A DNA stretch of 64,000 bases, taken from NCBI RefSeq assembly GCF_947496995.1, contig NZ_CANMFD010000002.1, forward strand, positions 620,001 through 684,000. Reading direction: 5' to 3'. The notes beneath the pieces were generated by a model. The model saw only the letters and a program-made list of their open reading frames with translations. It was not told where the DNA came from and did no database searches. The stretch is from an uncultured Roseibium sp. Its GTDB lineage: Bacteria > Pseudomonadota > Alphaproteobacteria > Rhizobiales > Stappiaceae. A program made the translations under genes and the position numbers. Of this stretch, positions 1-7,834 are shown piece after piece (the first letter of the stretch is position 1; every line of letters starts with the position of its first letter).

Positions 1-903
1 CCCGGCAACAAGCGCAACTGAAAGCGCGGCTATAATCGTGCCGGTGAGTACCATCGGAAAGATGCCGACCCGTTCGGCAAACTTCCCGGACAGGAAATTC
101 CCGGCCATGTAGCCGATGGCCACGACCATGAAATATATTCCCATTTCCGCAGCGCTCAGGGACAGAAGTTCGGAGGCTATGTAAGGCGCTCCGCCGAGAT
201 AGGCGAAATAGGTCAGCGCATTGAAGGCCGCCGTCAGTCCATAGCTCCAGTAAAGCGGCTCGCGGAAAATGATCCCGTACGATCGTATAACCTGACGCGC
301 GCCGACCGCCGTTCGCTCCTTGTGGGTCTCGGGCAGCGAGAAGATGCTCACACCAAGGACACCCACTCCGAAGATCAGCATCAGCACGAACCCGCCCTGC
401 CAACCGTAAAACTGGTCAAGGACACCGCCGACGGCAGGCGCGATGGTCGGCATGATGGCCATGCCCATGGTTACGAAGCCGATCATGCTGGCGGCCTGCC
501 GGGGGCCGTAGATATCCCTGACGATAGCCCTTCCCAGCACCATTCCGGCGCAACTGCCCGCAGCCTGTATGACGCGGGCTGCAATCAGTGCCTCGATTGT
601 CGGGGCGAGCAGGCACAGGACGCTGCCGATCACGAACAAGACCATCCCGATGATGATGATCGGCCTGCGACCGAACTGGTCGGACAAGGGGCCCCAGAAC
701 AGCTGTGAGATGGCCACGGCAATAAAAAATGCCGACATCGAAAGCTGTATTTCTCCGGCGGTCGCGGAAAATACGATCATCATCCCCGCGAGCGACGGCA
801 GATAAATCTGCATGGCCAGAGGGGTGACGGCGGTGATTGCAATCAAAGTTGCCAGAGAGGGCTTTTCTTCAGCCCCACCAGTCGGGGACGGTCGGGTACT
901 CAT
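1..903 (-). CDS. Bcr/CflA-family MFS drug-efflux transporter (partial, C-terminus outside window)
   Basis: The reading frame is open from an ATG at 903 to the left edge of the window (301 codons), so the C-terminal quarter is missing. It encodes a hydrophobic protein with repeated membrane helices. The MFS motif A appears after the second helix as GPLSDQFGRRP, and a later segment reads ARVIQAAGSCAGMVLGRAIVRD, split here only by function: helix four carrying the Bcr/CflA-type arginine and the loop after it. Bcr/CflA members are proton-driven exporters of drugs and small metabolites in the inner membrane. The actual substrate cannot be told. The gene is transcribed away from mrp, and its promoter must lie in the gap 904-1269. 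Family call firm, substrate unknown. Confidence 0.85.
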   Translation of the reverse strand, partial: MSTRPSPTGGAEEKPSLATLIAITAVTPLAMQIYLPSLAGMMIVFSATAGEIQLSMSAFFIAVAISQLFWGPLSDQFGRRPIIIIGMVLFVIGSVLCLLAPTIEALIAARVIQAAGSCAGMVLGRAIVRDIYGPRQAASMIGFVTMGMAIMPTIAPAVGGVLDQFYGWQGGFVLMLIFGVGVLGVSIFSLPETHKERTAVGARQVIRSYGIIFREPLYWSYGLTAAFNALTYFAYLGGAPYIASELLSLSAAEMGIYFMVVAIGYMAGNFLSGKFAERVGIFPMVLTGTIIAALSVALVAG

Positions 904-1269
904 GCCCGGAAGGAACCTTTATTTGTATTTTTAAGGCACCGGAGTGCAGCCAGTGGTCGGGCGAACATAAGCCCTCTGCGTGATCTGGCCGTGAAAAACC
1001 GTAATTATCTCAATGGCTCATGCGGTCAGGCGAGAAAAAAATAAATTCAACTTTCCCGTATTCGGAAACAGCGAGTGGGCGCTCCCGACAAGTCACGTAA
1101 CGGAATCAGCGTGATGCCGCCGCGTTTTTCCAACACGCAGGTTTTCGAGGCAGTCAGGACACACGTCTGCACATCACCCCAGAACAGGGTTTGACCGGGA
1201 CTCATGCGGCAGGTGAAAACCGGCGCGGCCCTGTTTCCACCTGCCGTGAGGCTGGATGCAACCCTGTGT
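904..1269. other. Intergenic region between MFS gene and mrp
   Basis: This 366-bp gap holds the promoter side of the leftward MFS gene and the 3' side of leftward mrp. I found no credible coding sequence. The only strong structure is the hairpin at 1207-1246. An A/T-rich patch around 1030-1050 could belong to the MFS promoter, but I see no clean -35/-10 pair. Confidence 0.5.
1207..1246 (-). terminator. Stem-loop downstream of mrp
   Basis: Arms CGGCAGGTGAAAAC (1207-1220) and GTTTCCACCTGCCG (1233-1246) pair at 13 of 14 positions around a 12-base loop, 24 bases past the mrp stop. There is no long U-run, so this may be a 3'-end-stabilising hairpin rather than an efficient intrinsic terminator. 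Confidence 0.5.
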
Positions 1270-2430
1270 TTAATCGAAGACGATCTGCGGAGCAGCCCGG
1301 TCCGGCGTGGCCGCGGCTTGTTCGATCGCCTCGTATACCTTCGCGCCGATATCCCTGTAGACCGCGGCGACCGCGCTTTGCGGATCGGAAACGACGACAG
1401 GCGTGCCGGCGTCGGACGTTTCGCGGATCTTCATGGTCAGCGGGATTTCACCCAGGAACGGTACATCGAGCCTTTCGGCTTCCGCGCGCGCGCCGCCATG
1501 GCCGAAGATGTCATGCCGTCCGCGGCAATCCGGGCAGAGAAAATAACTCATGTTCTCGATGATCCCGAGAACAGGCACATCGACACGCTTGAACATGTTC
1601 AGACCCTTGCGGGCGTCTATCAGGGCAAGATCCTGGGGCGTCGAAACGATCACCGCGCCGGCAAGCGGAACCTGCTGGGCCATGGTCAGCTGGGCATCGC
1701 CCGTGCCCGGAGGCATATCCACCACGAGCACGTCCAGTTCTCCCCAGGCGACTTCCCGCAACATCTGCGTCAGGGCGGAAATGACCATCGGCCCGCGCCA
1801 GATCATCGGCGTTTCTTCCTCCACGAGGAAGCCCATGGACATGACCTTGACGCCGTAGTTTTCCAGCGGCTTCATCAGTCTGCCGGAGACCTGTTCGGGA
1901 CGGCCCGACACCTTGAACAGACGCGGGACGGACGGACCGTAGATGTCGGCGTCCAGTACACCGACCGTCTGGCCGTTTGCCGCCATTGCCAGCGCGAGAT
2001 TCGCGGTGGTTGTCGATTTGCCCACGCCACCCTTGCCCGAGGCGACGGCGATGATATGGCGTATCCCCGGAACACCGGGTTTGGCCGGGGCTTTTTCCTC
2101 CCGGGCCGGTTGAGGCCGCGCGGGACGCGGAGCCGGTGTCTGAGCGGGAGCAGAGGCGTTTCCAGAAGTCTTTCCGGGAGCCCGTTCCGCGGTCAACGCC
2201 ACCATCGCGTTTTCCACGCCATCGACTTCTTTGACGACTTTTTCCGCCGCCTGCCGCAAAGGTTCCAGTTCATGCGCCCGTTCCGCCGGGACGGTTATGG
2301 AAAACGCCACGCGGCCATCGGAAACGAACACATCCGAAACCAGGCCCAGGGAAACGATATCGCCCTCGAGATCGGGTCCCTTGATCTGTGCGAGGCGTTC
2401 AAGGACTGCGGTTTTTATGCTGTCGCTCAT
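1270..2430 (-). CDS. mrp: Mrp/NBP35-family iron-sulfur cluster carrier ATPase
   Basis: The protein has 386 residues. An N-terminal MIP18/DUF59 domain (about 1-80) is joined by an Ala/Pro-rich linker (about 84-120) to a deviant-Walker P-loop ATPase, with GKGGVGKST at 132-140. The CPDC pair at Cys299/Cys302 is the bridging Fe-S binding motif of Mrp/ApbC proteins, which load 4Fe-4S clusters onto apoproteins in the cytoplasm as dimers. Length and domain order are typical. The ATG at 2430 is preceded by a GGGA-containing ribosome-binding region. It appears to be a single gene ending at the hairpin 1207-1246. High confidence in family and general role; client proteins unknown. Confidence 0.95.
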   Translation of the reverse strand: MSDSIKTAVLERLAQIKGPDLEGDIVSLGLVSDVFVSDGRVAFSITVPAERAHELEPLRQAAEKVVKEVDGVENAMVALTAERAPGKTSGNASAPAQTPAPRPARPQPAREEKAPAKPGVPGIRHIIAVASGKGGVGKSTTTANLALAMAANGQTVGVLDADIYGPSVPRLFKVSGRPEQVSGRLMKPLENYGVKVMSMGFLVEEETPMIWRGPMVISALTQMLREVAWGELDVLVVDMPPGTGDAQLTMAQQVPLAGAVIVSTPQDLALIDARKGLNMFKRVDVPVLGIIENMSYFLCPDCRGRHDIFGHGGARAEAERLDVPFLGEIPLTMKIRETSDAGTPVVVSDPQSAVAAVYRDIGAKVYEAIEQAAATPDRAAPQIVFD

Positions 2431-2703
2431 ATTTCATCCCGTTGAATTCACCGGCTTGCGCGGACAAGCCCCCTGATCCGGTTTCCCGGCATATACCGTC
2501 ATAGCCATTCATACGATCTGTCAAAAGGCAGCAGGCGAACGCGTTTCTGCCGCCCGGTTCGGACAGGCCGCCATTTCAATCACATTGTCACGGATTGATA
2601 CAGGGACAATGTTTGTCTTGCGCGCCGCTTTTCGCCGGTTACTTTTATACACCAAGCCCATCCTCCGGCGGCGCCGGGAATTTTCCCTGACAAGGACATC
2701 CGC

Positions 2704-3384
2704 ATGCCCACATGCCTTATCACCGCAACAAACCGCGGGATCGGATTTGAGCTGGCGCGCGCGGCGCTTAAAAGCGGCTGGACGGTGTTCGGGTCCGTCC
2801 GCTCCTCAGAGGCGGCCCGGGAGGCGGCCGGCAAACTCGGCGCGGGCTACACGCCGCTGATCTTCGATGTCAGGGACCACAAAGCCGTCGCGTCGGCGGC
2901 AGCCGAACTGACCGGAAGTCTGGATCTGCTGATCAACAATGCCGGGGTGATCGGGCCGTCGCGCCAGACCCCGACCGACATGGATTTTGACGGGTTTGCC
3001 GAAACGCTTGCCGTCAACACGCTTGCGCCGCTTGCGGTGTCACAGGCCTTTCTTCCCCATCTGAGATTGTCCGATGCAGGCAAAATCCTGACAATATCGA
3101 GCCAGATGGCCTGGATGGGCTACCGCAAGCCCGACACTCTTGCCTATCGGGCCTCGAAAGCGGCGGTGAACAAGGTCATGCAGGGACTTGCCACCGTGCT
3201 TGAACCGGAAGACATACCTGTAGCGCTGATCGACCCGGGCTGGGTGCAGACCGACATGGGCGGTCCGTCCGCAGACACGGCTCCGGCCGACGTCGCTGCC
3301 GGCGTGATGAAGATTGCCGAAACCCTGAGCCTTTCCGGCACGGGCAAATTCTTCAAGTGGACGGGTGAAGAGCGCCCCTTCTAA
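2704..3384 (+). CDS. SDR-family NAD(P)-dependent oxidoreductase
   Basis: This 226-residue protein is a classical short-chain dehydrogenase. It has a nucleotide-binding glycine motif with TATNRGIG near residues 7-14, the structural NNAG at 78-81, Ser132/133 and the catalytic YRASK with Tyr148 and Lys152. The Rossmann fold spans nearly the whole chain, and the C-terminus is somewhat short for the family. The substrate cannot be predicted, although the opening resembles the C-factor/carbonyl-reductase-like branch. The gene stands alone between divergent mrp and a co-oriented GNAT gene 59 bp downstream, with which it may be co-transcribed. Confidence 0.9.
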   Translation: MPTCLITATNRGIGFELARAALKSGWTVFGSVRSSEAAREAAGKLGAGYTPLIFDVRDHKAVASAAAELTGSLDLLINNAGVIGPSRQTPTDMDFDGFAETLAVNTLAPLAVSQAFLPHLRLSDAGKILTISSQMAWMGYRKPDTLAYRASKAAVNKVMQGLATVLEPEDIPVALIDPGWVQTDMGGPSADTAPADVAAGVMKIAETLSLSGTGKFFKWTGEERPF

Positions 3385-3443
3385 AGCCTTTTGCATTTGA
3401 TGTAAGCATATCCAGTCGAGATGATTACCGTTGGAGAAACCTC

Positions 3444-4034
3444 ATGAGCTGGCCTCTTCCCGTCACCCTGACCGGAACCTATGCGACCCTCGCGCCGCTC
3501 TCCAGGGAGCACGGCCCCGATCTGGCGGAAGCCGCTGCAGAGGACGATCTGTGGAAGACCTGGTACACATCCATTCCCAAACCGAGCGCGGTTCCGGCGG
3601 AAATCGACCGCCGTCTCGATCTTCAGGAAAAGGGCTCCATGCTCCCCTTCGCGGTGCTGACCCCGAACGGCAAGGCCGTCGGCATGACGACCTACATGAA
3701 CATCGACCCGGTGCATAAACGCGTGGAGATCGGTTCCACCTGGTACCGCAAGGCGGTTCAGCGCACGCGCCTGAACACCGAATGCAAACGCATGCTGCTG
3801 GCCCATGCCTTTGAAGGCCTCGATTGCATTGCGGTCGAATTCCGCACGCATTTCATGAACCGTCAGAGCCGCGCGGCAATCGAACGGCTGGGGGCGAAAC
3901 TCGACGGAGTGCTGCGCTCGCATCAGCGCACCGCCGACGGGGCGCTGAGGGATACCGCCGTATATTCGATTCTCCCGCACGAATGGCCGGCCGTGAAAGC
4001 CGGGCTGGATTTCAGGCTGGTAGAAACCCGCTAA
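3444..4034 (+). CDS. GNAT-family N-acetyltransferase (RimJ/RimL-like)
   Basis: The 196-residue protein matches the RimJ/RimL branch of GNAT acetyltransferases, with an N-terminal acceptor region, a central strand segment (EIGSTWYRKAVQRT) leading to the acetyl-CoA pocket, and the characteristic C-terminal stretch ending in a sequence like RAAIERLGAKLDGVLR. Such enzymes transfer acetyl from acetyl-CoA to protein N-termini or small amines; the acceptor is unknown. The ATG at 3444 has GGAG 9 bp upstream. The stop codon lies inside a block (GAAACCCGCTAAG) that is repeated after an adjacent inverted-repeat element, so the element sits directly at the 3' end of this gene. Confidence 0.88.
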   Translation: MSWPLPVTLTGTYATLAPLSREHGPDLAEAAAEDDLWKTWYTSIPKPSAVPAEIDRRLDLQEKGSMLPFAVLTPNGKAVGMTTYMNIDPVHKRVEIGSTWYRKAVQRTRLNTECKRMLLAHAFEGLDCIAVEFRTHFMNRQSRAAIERLGAKLDGVLRSHQRTADGALRDTAVYSILPHEWPAVKAGLDFRLVETR

Positions 4035-4035
4035 G

Positions 4036-4276
4036 GGGGGCCAGACTGCTGAAAAACCCTCGGCCTCGTCCTTCCAGACAAGTGCGGCAACGCTGCGCGC
4101 AGATCTGGAATCCAGCGCGTATGAGCGAGCGAGAGCGAGCACCACACCCAAATAAGTGATTGGAATTATAAATCCAAGGCGCGCCTACGGCGCAGAATAT
4201 GTCTGGATTCCAGATCGGCGCTCGACTGACGTCTCACTTGTCGGGAATGACGAATTGAGGGTTTGTCAGCAGTCTG
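4036..4276. mobile_element. MITE-like palindromic element inserted at the GNAT stop codon
   Basis: Terminal inverted repeats lie at 4042-4061 (CAGACTGCTGAAAAACCCTC) and 4257-4276, matching at 19 of 20 positions. Inner subrepeats also pair: CTGGAATCCAG-type blocks near 4105 and 4203, and CCAGACAAGTG at 4074 with CACTTGTC near 4235. The element has no coding capacity. A 13-bp direct repeat, GAAACCCGCTAAG, flanks it at 4023-4035 and 4276-4288. The right copy completes a hairpin, which suggests the element split an older gene end. The interior resembles the GGAATCCAG/GGAATGACGA palindromes scattered in proteobacterial genomes. Family assignment unknown. Confidence 0.72.
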
Positions 4277-4277
4277 A

Positions 4278-4294
4278 AACCCGCTAAGCGGGTT
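4278..4294 (+). terminator. Hairpin formed by the right-hand copy of the duplicated gene end
   Basis: AACCCGC (4278-4284) and GCGGGTT (4288-4294) form a perfect 7-bp stem with TAA as the loop. That TAA corresponds to the GNAT stop codon in the duplicated block, so before the insertion the stop codon probably sat in the loop of this hairpin. There is no U-tract, so terminator strength is doubtful. Confidence 0.45.
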
Positions 4295-4491
4295 CCTGGG
4301 CCTGCAAAGAGTATTCGTAGTTTTGCACAGGTTTATTTTGCTGAAAGCAGGACGATAAAGCACAGGTTTTCCAAGATTCAAGAAGCATCCGTGTACCTTT
4401 GAGGGAAATGCTTCCAAATTGATTTTAATTTTAAGCAAATGTGAGGGATTGGCGCGCAGGCTGGATACATCGGCTCAAGGATGGACACGCC

Positions 4492-4950
4492 ATGGAACTC
4501 TACCGCGCCTGCTACCGAAGCAAGATCAGATGGGACAAGATGCGTTTGCCCCTGCCTGACGAGATCGACAAGACGCTGTTGCGCATCCGCCGCATCAACC
4601 GGAAGGCCGGGGTCACCGGCGCTCTCCTGCTTGTCGACCAGCACATCATCCAGGTTCTGGAAGGCCGGCCGGGCCAGGTGCTCGACACGGTCTATTGCGT
4701 CATGAACGATACGCGTCTTCACGCGATCGAGGGCATCGTTCATGAACCGGCCGATTTCAGACTGTTTCCGAATTCGCTGATGTTCTTCCGCGACCTGACC
4801 GACGGTATCGCCGCCTCGCAGCACGCCGTGCTGCGTCCGCTTCTGGATCATCCCGGCGACGTGACCCGCGATGAAGCCTATCTGGCGTTCGGTCATTTCG
4901 CCACGGAACTGATGGAAGGCCGCCTGACCAACGACATGCTGATGATCTGA
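4492..4950 (+). CDS. BLUF-domain blue-light photoreceptor
   Basis: From ATG 4492 the product has 152 residues and is almost only a BLUF domain (about 1-100), which binds FAD and signals blue light by rearranging a Tyr-Gln hydrogen-bond network. Compared with AppA, Tyr8 (in CYRS), Asn36 and Gln54 (in IIQVLEG) are the conserved flavin-site residues. The AppA Trp104 position is Ser95, while Met106 is kept as Met97. ATG 4492, with AAGGA about 10 bp upstream, is preferred over an in-frame GTG at 4441 because the BLUF fold starts at MELYRACYRS. No output domain is fused and no obvious partner is adjacent, so signalling must be by protein contact. Confidence 0.9.
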   Translation: MELYRACYRSKIRWDKMRLPLPDEIDKTLLRIRRINRKAGVTGALLLVDQHIIQVLEGRPGQVLDTVYCVMNDTRLHAIEGIVHEPADFRLFPNSLMFFRDLTDGIAASQHAVLRPLLDHPGDVTRDEAYLAFGHFATELMEGRLTNDMLMI

Positions 4951-5098
4951 CAAGGGTCGGACGCAAGCCGGTTCGGGAATGACCCGGCAACAATAAAGTT
5001 GCGGGAAAAGATCCGATTGATCCGATTTCCCGGTTTGAATACCTGTTCCGTTTGCCGACAACGCGGATATTGTGTGCCCGTTTTCAAAGGATGCACAC

Positions 5099-6268
5099 AT
5101 GTCATTTCGGCCACCTGCCATCCAGTCTCTGTCAGCCGGTCTGCTTGCCGCCATCGTCGGCTTTGCGAGTTCCTTCGCCATCGTGATCCAGGGACTGGCA
5201 GCCTCCGGGGCAAATGCGGCGGAAGCGACCAGCGGGCTGATGGCGCTGTCCATATCGATGGGGCTTTGCGCCATCGTTGCCTCCCTTTACACACGCATTC
5301 CCGTCAGCATTGCATGGTCCACGCCGGGAGCTGCTCTTCTGGCGTCCGCGGGCGCACCTGAGGGCGGTTTCGCTGCCGCCGTTGGCGCCTTTATCGTCTG
5401 CGCCGTGCTGATCGTGCTTGCCGGACTTATCCGCCCGTTCGGCAGAGCAGTAGCCGCCATCCCGGCGCCGCTTGCCAACGCCATGCTGGCCGGTGTCCTG
5501 TTCGGACTGTGTCTCGCCCCGGTGCGGGCCGTCGCGGAACTGCCGGTGAGCGGCCTTGCGATCATCGCGACATGGGCCATCGCCTTCCGGTTCGCCCGGC
5601 TTTACGCCGTGCCGCTGGCAATGATCATGACCTTCGCGATAGCCCTTTATATCAGCGGTCCCATCGACCTTTCATCGGCCGAATTGATCAGTTTACCGAT
5701 CCTGATCACGCCGGTGTTTTCAATCGAATCGATGATCAGCATCGCCCTGCCGCTCTTCATCGTCACCATGGCGTCGCAGAACATCCCCGGGATCGCGGTT
5801 CTGAGAGCTTATGGCTACCAGCCGAACAGCGGTTCGCTTTTCACCCTGTCCGGCGTTTTCAGCCTCCTGTCCGCTCCCTTTGGCGGACATGCAGTCAATC
5901 TGGCCGCGATCACGGCGGCCATGTGCGCCGGAGACGACGCGCACAAGGACCCCGGCCAGCGCTACTGGGCGGCTGCGGCGGCAGGAGCGGTCTATATCCT
6001 GTTCGGCCTCTTCGCAGGGCTGGTAATGACCTTTGTCGCCGCCACACCTTCAATCCTCATCGAGGCGGTTGCGGGCCTTGCCCTGTTGAGCGCCTTTGCC
6101 TTTTCCATCGGAGAGGCCACAAAAGCGGCAGGAACACGGGACAGCGCGATCATCACCTTCGCCGTCACTGCCTCCGGCGTCAGTTTTTTCGGTGTCTCGG
6201 GAGCCTTCTGGGGTCTTCTTGCCGGAGGCGCGTTCATGGCGCTGACGAAGGCCCGTTCGGACACCTGA
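5099..6268 (+). CDS. benE: BenE-family benzoate/H+ symporter
   Basis: The protein has 389 residues and 10-12 hydrophobic helices. BenE hallmarks include the N-terminal GLLAAIVGFASSFAIVIQGL, the PVSIAWSTPGAALL loop, and the central MASQNIPGIAVLRAYGY followed by a PFGGHAVNLAAITAAMCAG block. BenE proteins take up benzoate or related aromatic acids with protons. No benzoate oxygenase or catechol genes are nearby, so the substrate is uncertain. ATG 5099 is chosen over an in-frame GTG at 5072 because AAAGGA lies 7 bp upstream. The gene appears monocistronic, ending about 70 bp before an inverted-repeat element. Confidence 0.9.
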   Translation: MSFRPPAIQSLSAGLLAAIVGFASSFAIVIQGLAASGANAAEATSGLMALSISMGLCAIVASLYTRIPVSIAWSTPGAALLASAGAPEGGFAAAVGAFIVCAVLIVLAGLIRPFGRAVAAIPAPLANAMLAGVLFGLCLAPVRAVAELPVSGLAIIATWAIAFRFARLYAVPLAMIMTFAIALYISGPIDLSSAELISLPILITPVFSIESMISIALPLFIVTMASQNIPGIAVLRAYGYQPNSGSLFTLSGVFSLLSAPFGGHAVNLAAITAAMCAGDDAHKDPGQRYWAAAAAGAVYILFGLFAGLVMTFVAATPSILIEAVAGLALLSAFAFSIGEATKAAGTRDSAIITFAVTASGVSFFGVSGAFWGLLAGGAFMALTKARSDT

Positions 6269-6341
6269 CGCCTTGCCTTCGGGCAATGGACCCTGCAGGA
6301 AGGATTTGCGATCAAACGGTTCAGTTCGAATGCAAATCACT

Positions 6342-6611
6342 CTAGGGTACGGACCCATAAAATTGTACTTTCAGGCATCAATCCGACAAAGTAGAGCAAG
6401 GAAAAGCCTGAAGAGCCATGCTGGTGCATGGGGCAAAGGCTTTGACGCGGCGCTTCGCAGCCGGATTGATGTCCTTCGGATCGTTCAAAAAGCGATTGTC
6501 TCCGGCGTTGCAAAATCTTGAAAACCAGAAAGGTTTCCTGCGATCTTGCGCCTTGGCGCCAATCATTTTCTGAACGACCTGAAAGCATAATTTTATGAGT
6601 CCACACCCTAG
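6342..6611. mobile_element. 270-bp MITE-like element with 33-bp terminal inverted repeats and CTAG ends
   Basis: The left end 6342-6374 and right end 6579-6611 are inverted repeats matching at about 28 of 33 positions, each starting with CTAGGGT and ending in CTTTCAG. CTAG at both outer ends is consistent with a TA- or CTAG-type target duplication, as in IS630 or IS5 relatives. The interior shows no plausible protein, so it is best seen as a non-autonomous or internally deleted IS derivative. It fills most of the benE-mobA gap and ends 51 bp before the mobA start, so it has either displaced or now supplies the mobA promoter. I cannot name the parent IS. Confidence 0.75.
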
Positions 6612-6662
6612 GCTGATGTCCTGTCGGGACGGCAAGAAGTGCATAAGGAGACTATCGGCGGC

Positions 6663-7310
6663 ATGAAGACGGAGCACGGGGTGTTGAGTGCGGACCGGGT
6701 CCTCGGTTGTATTCTTGCCGGAGGACAGTCCCGCCGCATGGGCGGCGGCGACAAGAGCCTGATGGACCTCGGCGGCAAGACGATGCTGGACATGGTTGTC
6801 GAGCGGTTCAGGCAGCAGGTCCCGGAAATCATCTTGAACGCCAATGGCGATCCGGGCCGCTTCTCGCCTTTCGGTCTGCCGGTCGTTGCAGATCCTGTCG
6901 GTGAATTTGCCGGACCTCTCGCCGGAATACTGGCAGGGCTGTCCTATGCCAGAGCGAACAGACCGGGCATTACCCACGTCGTGTCGGTTGCCGGAGATAC
7001 GCCGTTTTTCCCCGTAACGCTGGTGAAGCATCTGTGTTCGGTCACCCCTTCGCGAGAGCCGGTCATCGCTCTCGCCTCATCTTCCGACCGGCTGCATCCC
7101 GTTTTCGGCCTGTGGCCGGTTGCTCTCTACGAAGATCTGCACGACTGGCTGACGAGCGGCCAGAGCGGCAAGGTGCTCGCGTTCGTCGACCGTCATGACA
7201 GCGTGGAAGTCTCATTCAGCACCGACCCGGCAACCGGCATGGACCCCTTTTTCAATGCGAACCGACCTGAAGACCTTGCGAAGGTTCAGGAAGCGATGAG
7301 CCCCAGGTGA
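6663..7310 (+). CDS. mobA: Molybdenum cofactor guanylyltransferase MobA
   Basis: The 215-residue protein opens with the nucleotidyltransferase signature LAGGQSRRMGGGDKSL and has the DP and GPLAGI segments and the AGDTPFFP motif (Asp for Mg2+), with a final NANRPEDL. MobA attaches GMP from GTP to molybdopterin-Mo to give the MGD/bis-MGD cofactor for DMSO-reductase-type enzymes. ATG 6663 follows AAGGAG at 6646-6651; an in-frame GTG at 6639 is less likely. It is the first gene of mobA-mobB-moeA, with mobB starting 2 bp after the mobA stop. The immediate upstream DNA is the 6342-6611 element. Confidence 0.95.
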   Translation: MKTEHGVLSADRVLGCILAGGQSRRMGGGDKSLMDLGGKTMLDMVVERFRQQVPEIILNANGDPGRFSPFGLPVVADPVGEFAGPLAGILAGLSYARANRPGITHVVSVAGDTPFFPVTLVKHLCSVTPSREPVIALASSSDRLHPVFGLWPVALYEDLHDWLTSGQSGKVLAFVDRHDSVEVSFSTDPATGMDPFFNANRPEDLAKVQEAMSPR

Positions 7311-7312
7311 CG

Positions 7313-7834
7313 ATGAACGCCACACCCGTTTTCGGCATTACCGGCTGGAAGAATTCCGGCAAGACCGGGCTTGTGACCCGTCTGGTGGCGGAATTCACCC
7401 GCCGGGGCTTCAGGGTTTCGACGGTCAAGCATGCCCACCATGATTTCGATATCGACAGGCCCGGCGCCGACAGCTACCGGCACAGGGAAGCAGGCGCGCA
7501 TGAAGTCGCCCTGGTGTCAGGTCGTCGCTGGGCCCTGATGCATGAACTCAGGGGAGACGAGGAACCGCCTCTGGACGCCATTCTTTCGCGCATCGCCTCG
7601 TGCGATCTCATCCTGATCGAAGGCTACAAGCGCGAAGCGCATCCGAAGATCGAGACCCGGCGCAGTGCATCGGGTGACCGGGAGCCGCTTTCGGTCTCCG
7701 ATCCGAACATCGTCGCAATTGCCGCCGATCATGGCCTGCCGGACGAAAAGCTCCCGGTCTTCCATCTCGACGATGTGGGGCAAATCGCGGATTTCATCCA
7801 AGCGCGTCTTGAACTGGAAAGACCCGCCCCATGA
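7313..7834 (+). CDS. mobB: Molybdopterin-guanine dinucleotide biosynthesis adaptor MobB
   Basis: This 173-residue P-loop protein has Walker A as GWKNSGKT near residues 11-18, followed by TVKHAHHDFDID and LILIEGYKREAHPKIE, the hallmarks of MobB. MobB binds GTP and assists MobA; it is helpful but not essential for MGD assembly. ATG 7313 lies 2 bp past the mobA stop, and its own stop overlaps the moeA start as ATGA, so translational coupling across the three genes is likely. Length is normal for the family. Confidence 0.94.
   Translation: MNATPVFGITGWKNSGKTGLVTRLVAEFTRRGFRVSTVKHAHHDFDIDRPGADSYRHREAGAHEVALVSGRRWALMHELRGDEEPPLDAILSRIASCDLILIEGYKREAHPKIETRRSASGDREPLSVSDPNIVAIAADHGLPDEKLPVFHLDDVGQIADFIQARLELERPAP

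Noticed and set aside
1204-2445. Open reading frame of 413 codons on the plus strand
   Set aside because: Exact antisense of mrp, rich in His/Arg/Asp runs with no family features.
4441-4491. Longer N-terminus for the BLUF protein from a GTG
   Set aside because: The added residues lie before the BLUF fold, and the internal ATG at 4492 has a better ribosome-binding site.
6361-6606. Transposase gene inside the 6342-6611 element
   Set aside because: The frames on both strands are short and show no DDE or other transposase motif.
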